From: JABDOU01 sp041567895
GTDB lineage: Bacteria > Actinomycetota > Acidimicrobiia > Spongiisociales > SHLN01
Assembly: GCA_041567895.1 (NCBI GenBank)
Contig: JBFGAX010000003.1
Location: 1-64,000, forward strand
Reading direction: 5' to 3'
Length of the DNA stretch: 64,000 bases
Shown: in pieces, positions 8,323 to 17,136 of the stretch
Numbering within the stretch: the first letter of the stretch is position 1
How the letters are laid out: every line of letters starts with the position of its first letter
Notes under the pieces: model-generated
What the model was told of the DNA's origin: nothing
What the model saw: the letters and a program-made list of their open reading frames with translations, nothing else
Database searches by the model: none
Program-made: the position numbers and the translations under genes

Positions 8323-10430
8323 GTCCGGGATCCGAGGGGTAGGTACGCCTCGTTCGTGTACTCGGCCAGCATGCGATGGCTCGAGAACCGATGCGTGCAG
8401 GCAGCGATCGAATTGAGCATCATCTGAATCCATGGCTCCGGGAGGCCATCGACATTACGCTCGTAGTAGGTCGGAATCACTTCTTTTTCGAGCACTTGAT
8501 ACAGGCTGTCGGCATCATGAAGGTCGTCGTTTGGATCCAGGCCTTGCGGGCCGAAGGTCCAGCCGTTGACTCCGTGGTCAACCGCCTCTGCCCACCAGCC
8601 ATCCGGAATCGACAGGTTGAGACACCCGTTGATGGCTGCCTTCATACCGGAGGTCCCGCTGGCTTCTTTGGGAGGCGTGGGATTGTTGAGCCAGACGTCG
8701 CATCCTGCGGTCAGCAGATGTCCCAATTCCATGTCATAGTCCTCGATGAAGAAGAGGTGTCCGCGGAATTCGGGTCGTTGGGCAAGCTCATGGATACGAG
8801 CGATGAGTTCCTGACCTCCCTTGTCGGCAGGGTGAGCCTTGCCGGAAAACACGATCTGGGCAGGGCGTTCGGGATTCGTGAGAATGTGCTGGAGTCTCGG
8901 AAGATCTGAAAGCACCAGGGTGGCCCGCTTGTACGTTGCGAACCGCCTTGCGAACCCGATCGTCAAACGGTCCTCCGGCAACATGTCGTTGATCTCTTTC
9001 AACCAATCCGGTCCCGCCCCGTGTCGAGCGAACTGGCTTCGAATTCGGGCACGGAGTGATCTGAGCAATACTCGCTTTTGCGTTCCATGCGCAGCCCACA
9101 CTTCGGCCGGGTCCAGGTCCCGGATCACGTCCCATACATCCGCGTGGGTGAGTTTCCTCTCCCAATCGCTGCCTATCGCTTCGCTGAACAGACGGCTCGT
9201 CGCCGTTCCGATCCACGTAGGGACGTGTACCCCGTTGGTGATGCCCTCTGCTTCATCGCCGATCCGATGCCGCCAGGTTTCCGACGCGACGAAGCCGTGG
9301 CGCTGACTGACTCCATTTACCTTTGCCGCCAGCGCAATGGCCAGCCCGCCCATGTCGAACGGTGCCTGATCAAAGTCATCGACCCGACCGAGATGCGCCA
9401 CGAGCTCCCGGGGAAGGTCGGGAACGAGGTAGTCGGTGTATCGCAGCACCGAGTTCATATCGAACTTCTCGTTCCCGGCCGGGACCGGCGTGTGGAGGGT
9501 GAAGAGCGTGTTCTGTTTGACCTCAGCCATACGTTCTTCGAGCGAATCTCCAGGCTGACGCTGGAGGCGCTCGATGAGGGAAAATGCGGCGTGTCCCTCA
9601 TTGACGTGCCAGGCGCTTGGAGCGATATCGAGCTGGTCGAGCAACCTGACCGCTCCGAAGCCGAGAACGATCTCTTGAGCAAGACGCGCATCGCGTCCCC
9701 GCACGTACAGCAGGTGCGTGATCGAGCGATCGTACGCCTCGTTTTCAGGGAGATCGGTGTCGAGCATCAGCAACGACACGCGCCCGACCTGAACTTTCCA
9801 AACCGCCACCTCGACGATGCGTCCCGGAAATTCGAGAGGGATACGCAGGGGAGCGCCCGTGCGGTCTGCAACGGGATAGGCCGGGATCCCGCTCAAATCT
9901 ACCGGGGCGTAATAGTGCTGAGAATCCCCATGGGGATCAATGGCCTGGTGAAAATATCCCCGTCTGTAGAACAATCCGACCGCAACAAGGGGAATACCGA
10001 GATCCGATGAAGTCTTGAGGTGGTCGCCTGCCAGCACGCCGAGACCTCCGGAATAGAAGCGGAGGCTGTCGTGCAGACCGTACTCGGTGCATAGATATGC
10101 GATCGGGCCGGCGAGGTCGGCTCCCCGGTCGCTGAACCAGGTATCCGACGACTTCATGTATGTGTCGAAGCGTCGAACCACGCGTTCATACAGGTCGACG
10201 TAGGCGACGTCGGTCTCGAGGGTATCCCATACCTCGGGCTCCACGCCGTGCAGGTGGGCAACCGGATTTCCAACCTCGGCCCATCGCTGCGGATCTGTGC
10301 GCCTCCAGAGCTCCTGTGCCTCGTGATCCCAGGTCCACCAGATGTTGGTGGCAAGATCCCACAGGCGATCAAAACTGGTGGGCAGCGACAGGGTGGTGCC
10401 GCCGACGATCGGTATGTGTGTGGTGTTCAT
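8319..10430 (-). CDS. glgP: Alpha-glucan phosphorylase (GT35)
   Basis: A 703-residue phosphorylase of the short bacterial type found in actinobacteria and Thermus. It releases glucose-1-phosphate from glycogen or maltodextrin in the cytoplasm. The N-terminal 110 residues match the DUF3417 domain of this subfamily. LRFYSGGLGVLAGDHLK, WHVNEGHAAF and ITNGVHVPTW are catalytic-cleft motifs, and the PLP lysine is about residue 597 in EASGTSGMKAAINGCLNLS. No other glycogen gene is adjacent. Whether it prefers glycogen or maltodextrin cannot be told. Confidence 0.94.
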   Translation of the reverse strand: MNTTHIPIVGGTTLSLPTSFDRLWDLATNIWWTWDHEAQELWRRTDPQRWAEVGNPVAHLHGVEPEVWDTLETDVAYVDLYERVVRRFDTYMKSSDTWFSDRGADLAGPIAYLCTEYGLHDSLRFYSGGLGVLAGDHLKTSSDLGIPLVAVGLFYRRGYFHQAIDPHGDSQHYYAPVDLSGIPAYPVADRTGAPLRIPLEFPGRIVEVAVWKVQVGRVSLLMLDTDLPENEAYDRSITHLLYVRGRDARLAQEIVLGFGAVRLLDQLDIAPSAWHVNEGHAAFSLIERLQRQPGDSLEERMAEVKQNTLFTLHTPVPAGNEKFDMNSVLRYTDYLVPDLPRELVAHLGRVDDFDQAPFDMGGLAIALAAKVNGVSQRHGFVASETWRHRIGDEAEGITNGVHVPTWIGTATSRLFSEAIGSDWERKLTHADVWDVIRDLDPAEVWAAHGTQKRVLLRSLRARIRSQFARHGAGPDWLKEINDMLPEDRLTIGFARRFATYKRATLVLSDLPRLQHILTNPERPAQIVFSGKAHPADKGGQELIARIHELAQRPEFRGHLFFIEDYDMELGHLLTAGCDVWLNNPTPPKEASGTSGMKAAINGCLNLSIPDGWWAEAVDHGVNGWTFGPQGLDPNDDLHDADSLYQVLEKEVIPTYYERNVDGLPEPWIQMMLNSIAACTHRFSSHRMLAEYTNEAYLPLGSRT

Positions 10431-10479
10431 GCAGTGTCCAGATCTTGTGAAGCGGGCATCATAGGGGCCGTGGTGTCGA

Positions 10480-10508
10480 TTGAGGGGTCGACCGCCAGAC
10501 CGTAGGAT
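10480..10508 (+). promoter_or_regulatory. Predicted promoter of threonine aldolase gene
   Basis: TTGAGG at 10480-10485, a 17-base spacer and TAGGAT at 10503-10508 fit a primary-sigma promoter. The -10 box ends 5 bases before the ATG at 10514, so the transcript would start at or next to the start codon (leaderless). This is a prediction from spacing and consensus only. Confidence 0.5.
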
Positions 10509-10513
10509 CTTCG

Positions 10514-11566
10514 ATGGAAAGGCTCAACGAGTTCATGGCTTTTGACAACGGCATTGCCGATTTTAGGTCCGACACCGTGACCCGTCCGACGATGGCCATG
10601 AGAAAAGCCATGGCCGAGGCCGAAGTCGGCGATGACGTATACGGCGAAGATCCCGAGATCAACCGACTTCAAGATGAGGCCGCTGCCATCGTCGACAAAG
10701 AAGCAGCTCTGTTTATGGCATCTGGCACCATGGCGAACCAGGTTGCAGTGGCAATCCATACCCGTATTGGCGATGAGGTACTCGTCGCACGCGGAGCTCA
10801 CGTTCGTCAGTGGGAGGCTTCGGCGGCACAGGCCAATAGCGGTGTGGCAATTCGAGAGATTGACGCCCTGGCAGGAGCGATCGATCTCGATCACCTCGCC
10901 GCCTATCTCAACCAGCCGGCAGATGACCATATCGGGGTTTACCGCCTCGTCAGCCTCGAGAACACCTTCAACGGCAACCTGGTTCCCCTCGCACACATGG
11001 CCAGGGTGACGGAAATGGCGCGCAGCGCCGGTGCTGCTGTGCATCTCGACGGTGCCCGGTTGTTCAACGCCGCCGTAGCGGCAGGAGCGGAGCCGTCGGA
11101 AGTCGCAGCCGGGACGGACACCGTCGCCTTTTCTTTCTCGAAAGGCCTTGGTGCGCCGGTCGGCTCGGTTGTTTGCGGTACATCCGAGCTCATTCGCGAG
11201 GCACGACGCGTTCGAAAAAGGTTGGGAGGCGGGATGCGGCAGGCGGGTGTTCTGGCGGCAGCCGCCAGGATCGCGCTGGCCGGCTGGAGGCGATTGGAGG
11301 AGGATCACGAGTTGGCGGCCAAGCTCGCCGCTGCCCTCGGTGAGCTTCCCGGAGTTGGTGAGATCTCCCGGGTCGACTCGAACATGGTGATTATCGAGCA
11401 GGAACACTTCCCGGTAGACATCGATAGATTCCTGGCTGAACTCGAAGGCCGGGCCATCCTATGTGGAAAGCTCTCTTCCACGACCATGCGAATTGTCTGT
11501 CATCAGGACGTAGACAGTCATGATGTGGAACGCCTTGTCGAAGTGGCGCGATCTCTCGTTGAGTAG
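10514..11566 (+). CDS. ltaE: Low-specificity L-threonine aldolase
   Basis: A PLP enzyme of the beta-eliminating lyase family that cleaves L-threonine or L-allo-threonine to glycine and acetaldehyde. FRSDTVTRPT at the N-terminus, ASGTMANQVA, HLDGARLFNA and the lysine motif SFSKGLGAPVGS (K210) are diagnostic. The 350-residue length is normal. Start codons at 10514, 10535 and 10547 are possible; the first fits a leaderless promoter. The gene stands alone between the divergent glgP and the fatty acid synthesis operon. Confidence 0.9.
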   Translation: MERLNEFMAFDNGIADFRSDTVTRPTMAMRKAMAEAEVGDDVYGEDPEINRLQDEAAAIVDKEAALFMASGTMANQVAVAIHTRIGDEVLVARGAHVRQWEASAAQANSGVAIREIDALAGAIDLDHLAAYLNQPADDHIGVYRLVSLENTFNGNLVPLAHMARVTEMARSAGAAVHLDGARLFNAAVAAGAEPSEVAAGTDTVAFSFSKGLGAPVGSVVCGTSELIREARRVRKRLGGGMRQAGVLAAAARIALAGWRRLEEDHELAAKLAAALGELPGVGEISRVDSNMVIIEQEHFPVDIDRFLAELEGRAILCGKLSSTTMRIVCHQDVDSHDVERLVEVARSLVE

Positions 11567-11631
11567 CGATTCTCGAACCGTGCAAAGATGGTCCGGTAAC
11601 CAACGACAAATATCGGAAGTCAGATAACCAC

Positions 11632-12576
11632 ATGAGCTTCGCAGTGCTCTTCCCGGGCCAGGGAAGCCAGTTTGTCGGCATGGGCGCCGACCTCTTTGCG
11701 GCTCGACCTGATGTGCTTGGCGATCGCGCGAATGAAGTGCTCGGATGGTCGCTCCAGGAGGTCTGTTTACACGGTCCCGAAGCGCTTCTCACGAGCACGG
11801 AACATGCCCAGCCGGCTCTCTTCGCGCTTTCGTATGTGTTGTGGGAGGGGTTCAGCTCGGAGTTGGATCGTGTTCCTGCCGCAGCCGCCGGGCACAGTCT
11901 GGGTGAATACACGGCCCTTGCCGCGGCTGGAGCTATCACCTTCGAAGAGGGTCTCGCGCTCGTCGCAGAACGGGGACGGGCCATGGCAGAGGCAGCCGGG
12001 TCGCTCGAAGATTCGACGATGGCGGCCGTCATCGGAAGCCCGGACGAGGCAGTCGAGGAAGTACTGGCTGCCCGCCGATCGGACGGCGGCCAAATCTGGG
12101 CTGCCAACTTCAACGCTCCTGGCCAACTCGTCGTCGCGGGAGCGAGCGCCGACGTGAACTGGCTCGTCGGCGAGGCGAAAGCGCTCGGGCTGCGACGGGT
12201 TATTCCGCTTCCTGTGGCAGCGGCATTTCATTCGCCTTTCATGGCTCCCGCGGCCGCGGCGCTCGCCGATGCTGTCGCACGAGTCTCGTTCACCGCTCCG
12301 TCTTTCGACGTGTATGCGAACGTCGACGCTGCCCCGGTCTCCGATATCGGAGAATCGCTCATCCAGCAGCTCACCGCTCCTGTACGGTTTGTGGAAACGC
12401 TGTCAGCGATGTCGGCCAGCGGTATCGACACGTTCGTGCACGTCGGGCCGGGAGATGTCACGGCAGGCCTTGTTCGTAAAACGGTGCCGGGGGCAACCGT
12501 GGCGGTCGTCCACTCGCTCGAAAGCATCGCCGAAGCAGTACGCATCGTCAACCACGAAGGAGGCGCTGATGCGTAG
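11632..12576 (+). CDS. fabD: Malonyl-CoA:ACP transacylase FabD
   Basis: First gene of a five-gene type II fatty acid synthesis operon. FabD moves the malonyl group from CoA to acyl carrier protein. The 314-residue protein shows LFPGQGSQ near the N-terminus, the nucleophile S89 in GHSLGEYTAL, and a later AAFHSPFM segment with the catalytic histidine. The end overlaps fabH by 8 bases, implying coupled translation. No strong promoter was found in the 65 bases upstream. Confidence 0.95.
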   Translation: MSFAVLFPGQGSQFVGMGADLFAARPDVLGDRANEVLGWSLQEVCLHGPEALLTSTEHAQPALFALSYVLWEGFSSELDRVPAAAAGHSLGEYTALAAAGAITFEEGLALVAERGRAMAEAAGSLEDSTMAAVIGSPDEAVEEVLAARRSDGGQIWAANFNAPGQLVVAGASADVNWLVGEAKALGLRRVIPLPVAAAFHSPFMAPAAAALADAVARVSFTAPSFDVYANVDAAPVSDIGESLIQQLTAPVRFVETLSAMSASGIDTFVHVGPGDVTAGLVRKTVPGATVAVVHSLESIAEAVRIVNHEGGADA

Positions 12577-13660
12577 AGCACAGATCACAGGTTGGGGCGG
12601 GTGTGCTCCTCCCACAGTCCTTGCCAATTCCGATCTCGAACAGATCATGGAAACAACCGATGAGTGGATCTCGTCGCGATCGGGGATCAAAGAGCGCAGA
12701 ATCTCGCACACTGACAACACAGAGCTGGGTCGGGTTGCAGCCGAACGGGCCCTCGCAGCTGCCGGCTTGCAGCCGGGTGATATCGAGCTCATCATTTATG
12801 CAACCCTCACACCTGACATGCTCGTTCCATCGGCGAGCGGAGTGCTGCAATCGAAACTTGGTGCAGACGGCTGCGCTGCCTTTGATCTGAACGCCGCCTG
12901 CTCCGGCTTCGTTTATGGCGTCACCACGGCTTCTGCCCTCATCACCACCGGTGCGTACGATCGGGTTTTGGTGGTCGGAGCGGAGCGATTGAGCCGTTGG
13001 ATGGACTACTCAGACCGTGCCACGAGCGTGTTGTTCGGAGATGGCGCCGGTGCAGTTGTCATGGAGGCGCAAGACGGAGACGCGGGGGTGCTCGCCACGA
13101 CCCTCGGCAACAACGGCAGTTGGGGAGATTCCCTCACGGTCCCTGGTTCCGGATCGAGTGTCTCGTTTGTCGATGCGGAGCGAGACCATTCGCAAAACGC
13201 TCTGATCATGGATGGTCAGGAGATTTTCAAAAAGGCCGTATCCCACATGGCGGATGCCGCCAACGAAGTTCTGGAAAAAGCCGGCATGACTGTTGCGGAC
13301 GTCGATCTGGTGATTCCGCATCAGGCAAATCAAAGAATCATGGAGGCGGTGGCCCGCAGGCTTCGTCTCTCCGAGACCCAATTGTTCTCCAACATCGAGT
13401 CGTACGGCAACACGTCCGCTGCTTCCATCCCTCTTGCGCTCAGTGACGCAATCAGCGCGGGGCGGGTTCGCCCGGGCGCGATCGTCCTTCTCGTGGCGTT
13501 CGGCGGCGGCCTTTCCTGGGGAGCTGTGCTCATGAAATGGGGCGACAGGGTGCACCCCATCGAAACCTCTGCGGCGGAACTTGACGCAAGCGACCACGAC
13601 GTGTTCGGTCTCCTGGCAGACAACTTCGCGTACTTTGGGGGAGGCGCCCGACATGGGTGA
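12569..13660 (+). CDS. fabH: 3-oxoacyl-ACP synthase III FabH
   Basis: FabH starts fatty acid chains by condensing an acyl-CoA primer with malonyl-ACP. The ATG at 12569 overlaps the fabD stop; the open frame extends further upstream but only inside fabD. The catalytic triad is present: C111 in NAACSGF, histidine in IPHQANQRI and asparagine in YGNTSAAS. The 363-residue protein carries about 35 extra C-terminal residues after the usual LMKWG end (ETSAAELDASDHDVFG onward), which have no known role. It overlaps fabG by 8 bases. Confidence 0.95.
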   Translation: MRRAQITGWGGCAPPTVLANSDLEQIMETTDEWISSRSGIKERRISHTDNTELGRVAAERALAAAGLQPGDIELIIYATLTPDMLVPSASGVLQSKLGADGCAAFDLNAACSGFVYGVTTASALITTGAYDRVLVVGAERLSRWMDYSDRATSVLFGDGAGAVVMEAQDGDAGVLATTLGNNGSWGDSLTVPGSGSSVSFVDAERDHSQNALIMDGQEIFKKAVSHMADAANEVLEKAGMTVADVDLVIPHQANQRIMEAVARRLRLSETQLFSNIESYGNTSAASIPLALSDAISAGRVRPGAIVLLVAFGGGLSWGAVLMKWGDRVHPIETSAAELDASDHDVFGLLADNFAYFGGGARHG

Positions 13661-14393
13661 ACAACGGGTTGCGCTTGTCACAGGCGGATCCCGTGGCATC
13701 GGACGCTCGATTGCGCTCCGCCTCGCAGAAGAGGGCATGGCAGTTGCCGTCAACTATTCGAGTTCGCAGGACATGGCGGATCAAGTCGTGTCTGCCATCA
13801 CCACATCCGGAGGTGCAGCTATCGCCGTCGGGTGTGACGTGAGCGACGAAGCGTCGGTCGATGAGATGTTCACCGCGATCGAGGAACAATTAGGGGCGGT
13901 CGAGGTTCTCGTCAACAACGCCGGGATCACCCGCGATGGGTTGGCGGCGCGGATGTCAACAGAGGACTTCACGAGGGTGCTCGCAGTGAATCTGACATCG
14001 GCCTTCTTGTGTTCGCGTCGATCGATGCGAAACATGATGAAGGCTCGCTGGGGTCGGATGATCAACATCTCCTCGGTTTCTGGCATCGGGGGCAATCCGG
14101 GTCAGTCGAACTACTCGGCCTCCAAGGCGGGAATCATCGGGTTCACCCGATCGCTTGCGCAGGAGCTCGGGGCCCGATCTATTACGGTTAATGCCGTTGC
14201 TCCCGGGTTTATCGAGACCGATATGACCTCCGAGATCGTTGCGTCGCGCGGCGCCGAGATCGCTCAGCGCGTTGCACTGGGCCGGATGGGAACACCAGAA
14301 GAAGTTGCGGCGGCCGTTGCCTTTCTGGCATCGGAGGATGCAAGCTATATAAACGGTCACGTCCTGGTAGTGGACGGGGGCCTGGCTCTATGA
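13653..14393 (+). CDS. fabG: 3-oxoacyl-ACP reductase FabG
   Basis: A short-chain dehydrogenase that reduces 3-oxoacyl-ACP with NADPH. The 246-residue protein has the Rossmann motif TGGSRGIGRSIA near the N-terminus, NNAGITRDG, the catalytic serine in ISSVSGIGG and YSASKAG with tyrosine and lysine. The ATG at 13653 overlaps the fabH stop; in-frame upstream starts lie inside fabH and are disfavoured. Its place between fabH and acpP supports FabG over other SDR roles. Confidence 0.95.
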   Translation: MGEQRVALVTGGSRGIGRSIALRLAEEGMAVAVNYSSSQDMADQVVSAITTSGGAAIAVGCDVSDEASVDEMFTAIEEQLGAVEVLVNNAGITRDGLAARMSTEDFTRVLAVNLTSAFLCSRRSMRNMMKARWGRMINISSVSGIGGNPGQSNYSASKAGIIGFTRSLAQELGARSITVNAVAPGFIETDMTSEIVASRGAEIAQRVALGRMGTPEEVAAAVAFLASEDASYINGHVLVVDGGLAL

Positions 14394-14403
14394 GGAGGAA
14401 CGA

Positions 14404-14649
14404 ATGGATCGTGCAGAAGTAGAAACGAAGCTGAAAGCGGTTCTCGTCGACGAGCTCGGTCTCGACGCGGACAAGGTGACCATGGATGCCAGCTTCGATC
14501 AGGATCTCGAGGTCGACTCACTCGGGGTGGTGGAGCTGCTCATGGCGCTCGAAGACAATTTCGGCGTGGCTATTCCCGATGAAGAGGCCGAAAACATCGG
14601 CACGGTAGGTCAAGCTGTGGACGTTGTGATCGCAAAGATGGCCGAATAA
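14404..14649 (+). CDS. acpP: Acyl carrier protein
   Basis: An 81-residue acidic protein that carries growing acyl chains on a phosphopantetheine arm. The attachment serine is S39 in LEVDSLGVVELL. A strong GAGGAGG Shine-Dalgarno overlaps the end of fabG, consistent with the high expression usual for ACP. The TAA stop shares a base with the ATG of fabF. Confidence 0.96.
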   Translation: MDRAEVETKLKAVLVDELGLDADKVTMDASFDQDLEVDSLGVVELLMALEDNFGVAIPDEEAENIGTVGQAVDVVIAKMAE

Positions 14650-15908
14650 TGGACGATGCCCGAAGGATCGTCGTCACCGGACTGGGCGCGATCTCTCCGC
14701 TCGGAGTGGGCGTCGAGGCGACCTGGAAACAGGCGATCTCAGGAGTGTCGGGCATCGGGCTGATCGAACAATTCGACACGTCGAACGTGAAAGTCAAGAT
14801 CGGCGGTGAATGTCGGGACTTCGATCCGGAAGCCTTCATGGACAAGAAGGATGCCAGGCGGATGGATCGGTTTTCGCAGCTCTTTCTAGGTGCGGTCTCC
14901 GAAGCGATATCCCAGTCGGGGCTCGATTACACGGACGACGTGGAGGGAGCCATGCGTGCCGGCATCGTGGTCGGTACAGGAATCGGTGGTATCAAGTCTT
15001 TCGAGGAGCAGGTCCTCGTTATGAACGAGCGTGGCCCGGGCCGCATCAGCCCGTATGCCATCACGAGCATCATCGGAAACATGGCAGGTGGAGAAGCGTC
15101 GATTGCTCACAATCTGCGGGGTCCCAACACCTCGGTCGTTACGGCCTGCGCGGCCTCGGCCAATGCCATCGGCGATGCCGCGGCGATCATTGCAAGAGGC
15201 GACGCCGACGTCATGGTTGCCGGAGGCTGCGAAGCTCCTCTGTGTGAGTTCTCCGTAGGCGGCTTCAGCCAGACGCGCGCGTTGACAACCTCATTCAACG
15301 ACAACCCCGAAGGCGCCTCGCGACCGTTTGATCTCGATCGAAGTGGGTTCGTGATGAGCGAAGGCGCGGCCGTCGTCGTGCTCGAGGATCTCGAACATGC
15401 TCTGCTGCGCGACGCCCCGATCTTCGGCGAGATCGCAGGGTACGGAATGAGTGCCGACGCCTATCACATCACACTTCCGCGGCCAGGTGGATACGGGGCC
15501 GCGATGGCGATGAAGCGCTCCCTGGAACAGGCGGGTGTTGGGCCGAGCGAGCTCGACTACATCAACGCCCACGGGACGTCTACGTCGGCAAATGATGCCA
15601 CCGAGACCGCCGCCATCAAGTTCGTGCTGGGCGACGAGGCTGCTGCAAATGTTGCCGTCAGCTCGACCAAGTCGATGACCGGCCACATGCTCGGCGCCGC
15701 AGGAGCCATCGAGGCAATCATGGCTATCAAGTCGATTCTCACAGACACCGCTCCGCCGACGATCAACTACGAGACGCCAGATCCTGAATGCGATCTCGAC
15801 TACGTCCCAAACGTCTCACGATCGATGCCCATTTCGACGGTGATGTCCAACTCGTTTGGTTTTGGTGGCCACAACGTCTCTCTGGTGTTTCGCGAATACA
15901 GCGCCTAG
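14649..15908 (+). CDS. fabF: 3-oxoacyl-ACP synthase II FabF
   Basis: The elongating ketosynthase of fatty acid synthesis. The 419-residue protein has the nucleophile C167 in TACAASANAIGDA and the two histidines in NAHGTSTSAND and STKSMTGHMLGAAGAI. It begins one base inside the acpP stop codon and closes the operon. No initiation-factor-like or chain-length-factor change is seen, so it is a normal FabF rather than a secondary-metabolite ketosynthase. Confidence 0.96.
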   Translation: MDDARRIVVTGLGAISPLGVGVEATWKQAISGVSGIGLIEQFDTSNVKVKIGGECRDFDPEAFMDKKDARRMDRFSQLFLGAVSEAISQSGLDYTDDVEGAMRAGIVVGTGIGGIKSFEEQVLVMNERGPGRISPYAITSIIGNMAGGEASIAHNLRGPNTSVVTACAASANAIGDAAAIIARGDADVMVAGGCEAPLCEFSVGGFSQTRALTTSFNDNPEGASRPFDLDRSGFVMSEGAAVVVLEDLEHALLRDAPIFGEIAGYGMSADAYHITLPRPGGYGAAMAMKRSLEQAGVGPSELDYINAHGTSTSANDATETAAIKFVLGDEAAANVAVSSTKSMTGHMLGAAGAIEAIMAIKSILTDTAPPTINYETPDPECDLDYVPNVSRSMPISTVMSNSFGFGGHNVSLVFREYSA

Positions 15909-16054
15909 TTCGATTCTGGTTGCGACAACTCGTTCACGGTCATCCGGTTGGCGACCGCGCTCCGGGAAAAACGACGATGCACAAGGTTGCACGAGGTGTA
16001 ATCAATACCGACGGATATCCCGGCGGGAGTCACGAAACGCTCGGGGTCGCTCAC
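15905..16054 (-). CDS. Possible small hypothetical protein
   Basis: A 49-residue frame from GTG at 16054, ending 4 bases inside the 3' end of fabF on the opposite strand. It starts 13 bases after the stop of the small membrane protein gene upstream, and its codons are rich in G or C at third positions. No family was recognised and no good ribosome binding site is seen. It may instead be the untranslated tail of the minus-strand transcript. Confidence 0.28.
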   Translation of the reverse strand: MSDPERFVTPAGISVGIDYTSCNLVHRRFSRSAVANRMTVNELSQPESN

Positions 16055-16067
16055 GACCCGCAACTCG

Positions 16068-16310
16068 TCAAGCCTCTGTGTCTCGTTTGAGGGCTTGCCA
16101 TTCCGCAAGAGAACGGACTGCCAAAACCACGATGACGAGGGTCCCTGCGAAACCCACGATGGCTCCTAGAGCCGAGAGAAGCAGCTCGGCGCCGGGACAT
16201 GAGTCCTCACAGCCAACCCGACCGACTGCGCCACCAATGAGCCATCCGAGCACGGTGGCCACCAGAACCGGAATCCCTATCCACGGGTTTGGTATGCGCC
16301 GCTCCCTCAT
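16068..16310 (-). CDS. Small two-helix membrane protein
   Basis: An 80-residue protein with two probable transmembrane helices, about residues 11-31 (IGIPVLVATVLGWLIGGAVG) and 44-66 (LLLSALGAIVGFAGTLVIVV), joined by a loop with two cysteines (GCEDSCPG). It lies 13 bases after the membrane protein gene upstream, in the same direction, and is probably co-transcribed with it. Function is unknown; the context gives only an envelope association. Confidence 0.65.
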   Translation of the reverse strand: MRERRIPNPWIGIPVLVATVLGWLIGGAVGRVGCEDSCPGAELLLSALGAIVGFAGTLVIVVLAVRSLAEWQALKRDTEA

Positions 16311-16323
16311 CGGTGCCTCCCTT

Positions 16324-17136
16324 TCATGGTGAAGGTTTCAGCGGCCTTCCGGAGCTGTCGTATCCGGCAGCATTCAGGAATTCTTCGGGGATGAGCTCAG
16401 GGGGAACCGGCAGCGGTGTCACGCGACGCGGGGCGGCTTCGGTGATGGCAGCGAGAGCCTGCGGATGCCAGGCCAACGCAACGAGTGCTGTCGTGGACAG
16501 GGTTATCACGACTGCGGCAAAGATCGGCGAACTTATGACAAGTGGAATCGTGATGGCAGGTAGGAGGATCCTGATCGACCACAATCCAATGGCCTGAGCA
16601 CGGCCGTAGAGAGCGGCCAGGCTGAAGACGACAATCGCCCACAGCGTCAGTCCGGTACCCCCTCCCTCGAGTTGTCCGATGGCTGCGACGCCCGGCAGCC
16701 CGAGGAGACCCAGCGACAGCACCACGGCCTGATCGGGGATCGGTGCGGCTGGAGGCAGTTTCCTCAGACCTTTCTGGCCCCACGGAGACGAGACGATGGC
16801 GAAGGCGATGGCGGCCATGGTGCTGGCAGGGATCCACCATCCCGAACGAACAGCGAGGGGGAGCGCGACGAGTGTGATCATCGCAATCTGAGTCAACCTC
16901 CGGCTCCACAGTCCCCGGCTCAGCACCATTCCGAGCGACCCGACGACGGAAACGGCAAGGAGTGAGAAGGCTAGAACCTGGTGGCCGGCACCGGATTGGA
17001 GCATCAGGTTCACGGCCCACATCCCGCCGGCCGCCAATGCAGCGCCCGCCCCTGTGAACAAACCGATGACAAATCGATCGTCGGGGGGCGAAAGCTGGTT
17101 TTCGGTCGGCTGTCTCGACATTTCCATGTCTCCCAT
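16324..17136 (-). CDS. Polytopic membrane protein, unknown function
   Basis: A 270-residue protein with about seven or eight hydrophobic segments (for example FVIGLFTGAGAALAAGGMWA, FSLLAVSVVGSLGMVLS and LTLWAIVVFSLAALYG) and a soluble C-terminal tail with a proline-rich part (PLPVPPELIPEEF). I recognise no family. Its ATG overlaps the stop of the histidine phosphatase gene (TAATG), which implies translational coupling with that enzyme. Confidence 0.7.
   Translation of the reverse strand: MGDMEMSRQPTENQLSPPDDRFVIGLFTGAGAALAAGGMWAVNLMLQSGAGHQVLAFSLLAVSVVGSLGMVLSRGLWSRRLTQIAMITLVALPLAVRSGWWIPASTMAAIAFAIVSSPWGQKGLRKLPPAAPIPDQAVVLSLGLLGLPGVAAIGQLEGGGTGLTLWAIVVFSLAALYGRAQAIGLWSIRILLPAITIPLVISSPIFAAVVITLSTTALVALAWHPQALAAITEAAPRRVTPLPVPPELIPEEFLNAAGYDSSGRPLKPSP

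Noticed and set aside
9078..10010. 310-codon plus-strand frame opposite glgP
   Set aside because: Antisense shadow of a clear phosphorylase gene; no motif or ribosome binding site.
12269..12568. Upstream extension of fabH by 100 codons
   Set aside because: Lies within fabD in another phase; the ATG at 12569 fits the overlap pattern of the operon.
16004..16108. 67-codon version of the small minus-strand frame starting at 16108
   Set aside because: It would overlap the membrane protein gene by 41 bases; the shorter GTG start at 16054 is more plausible, and even that is uncertain.
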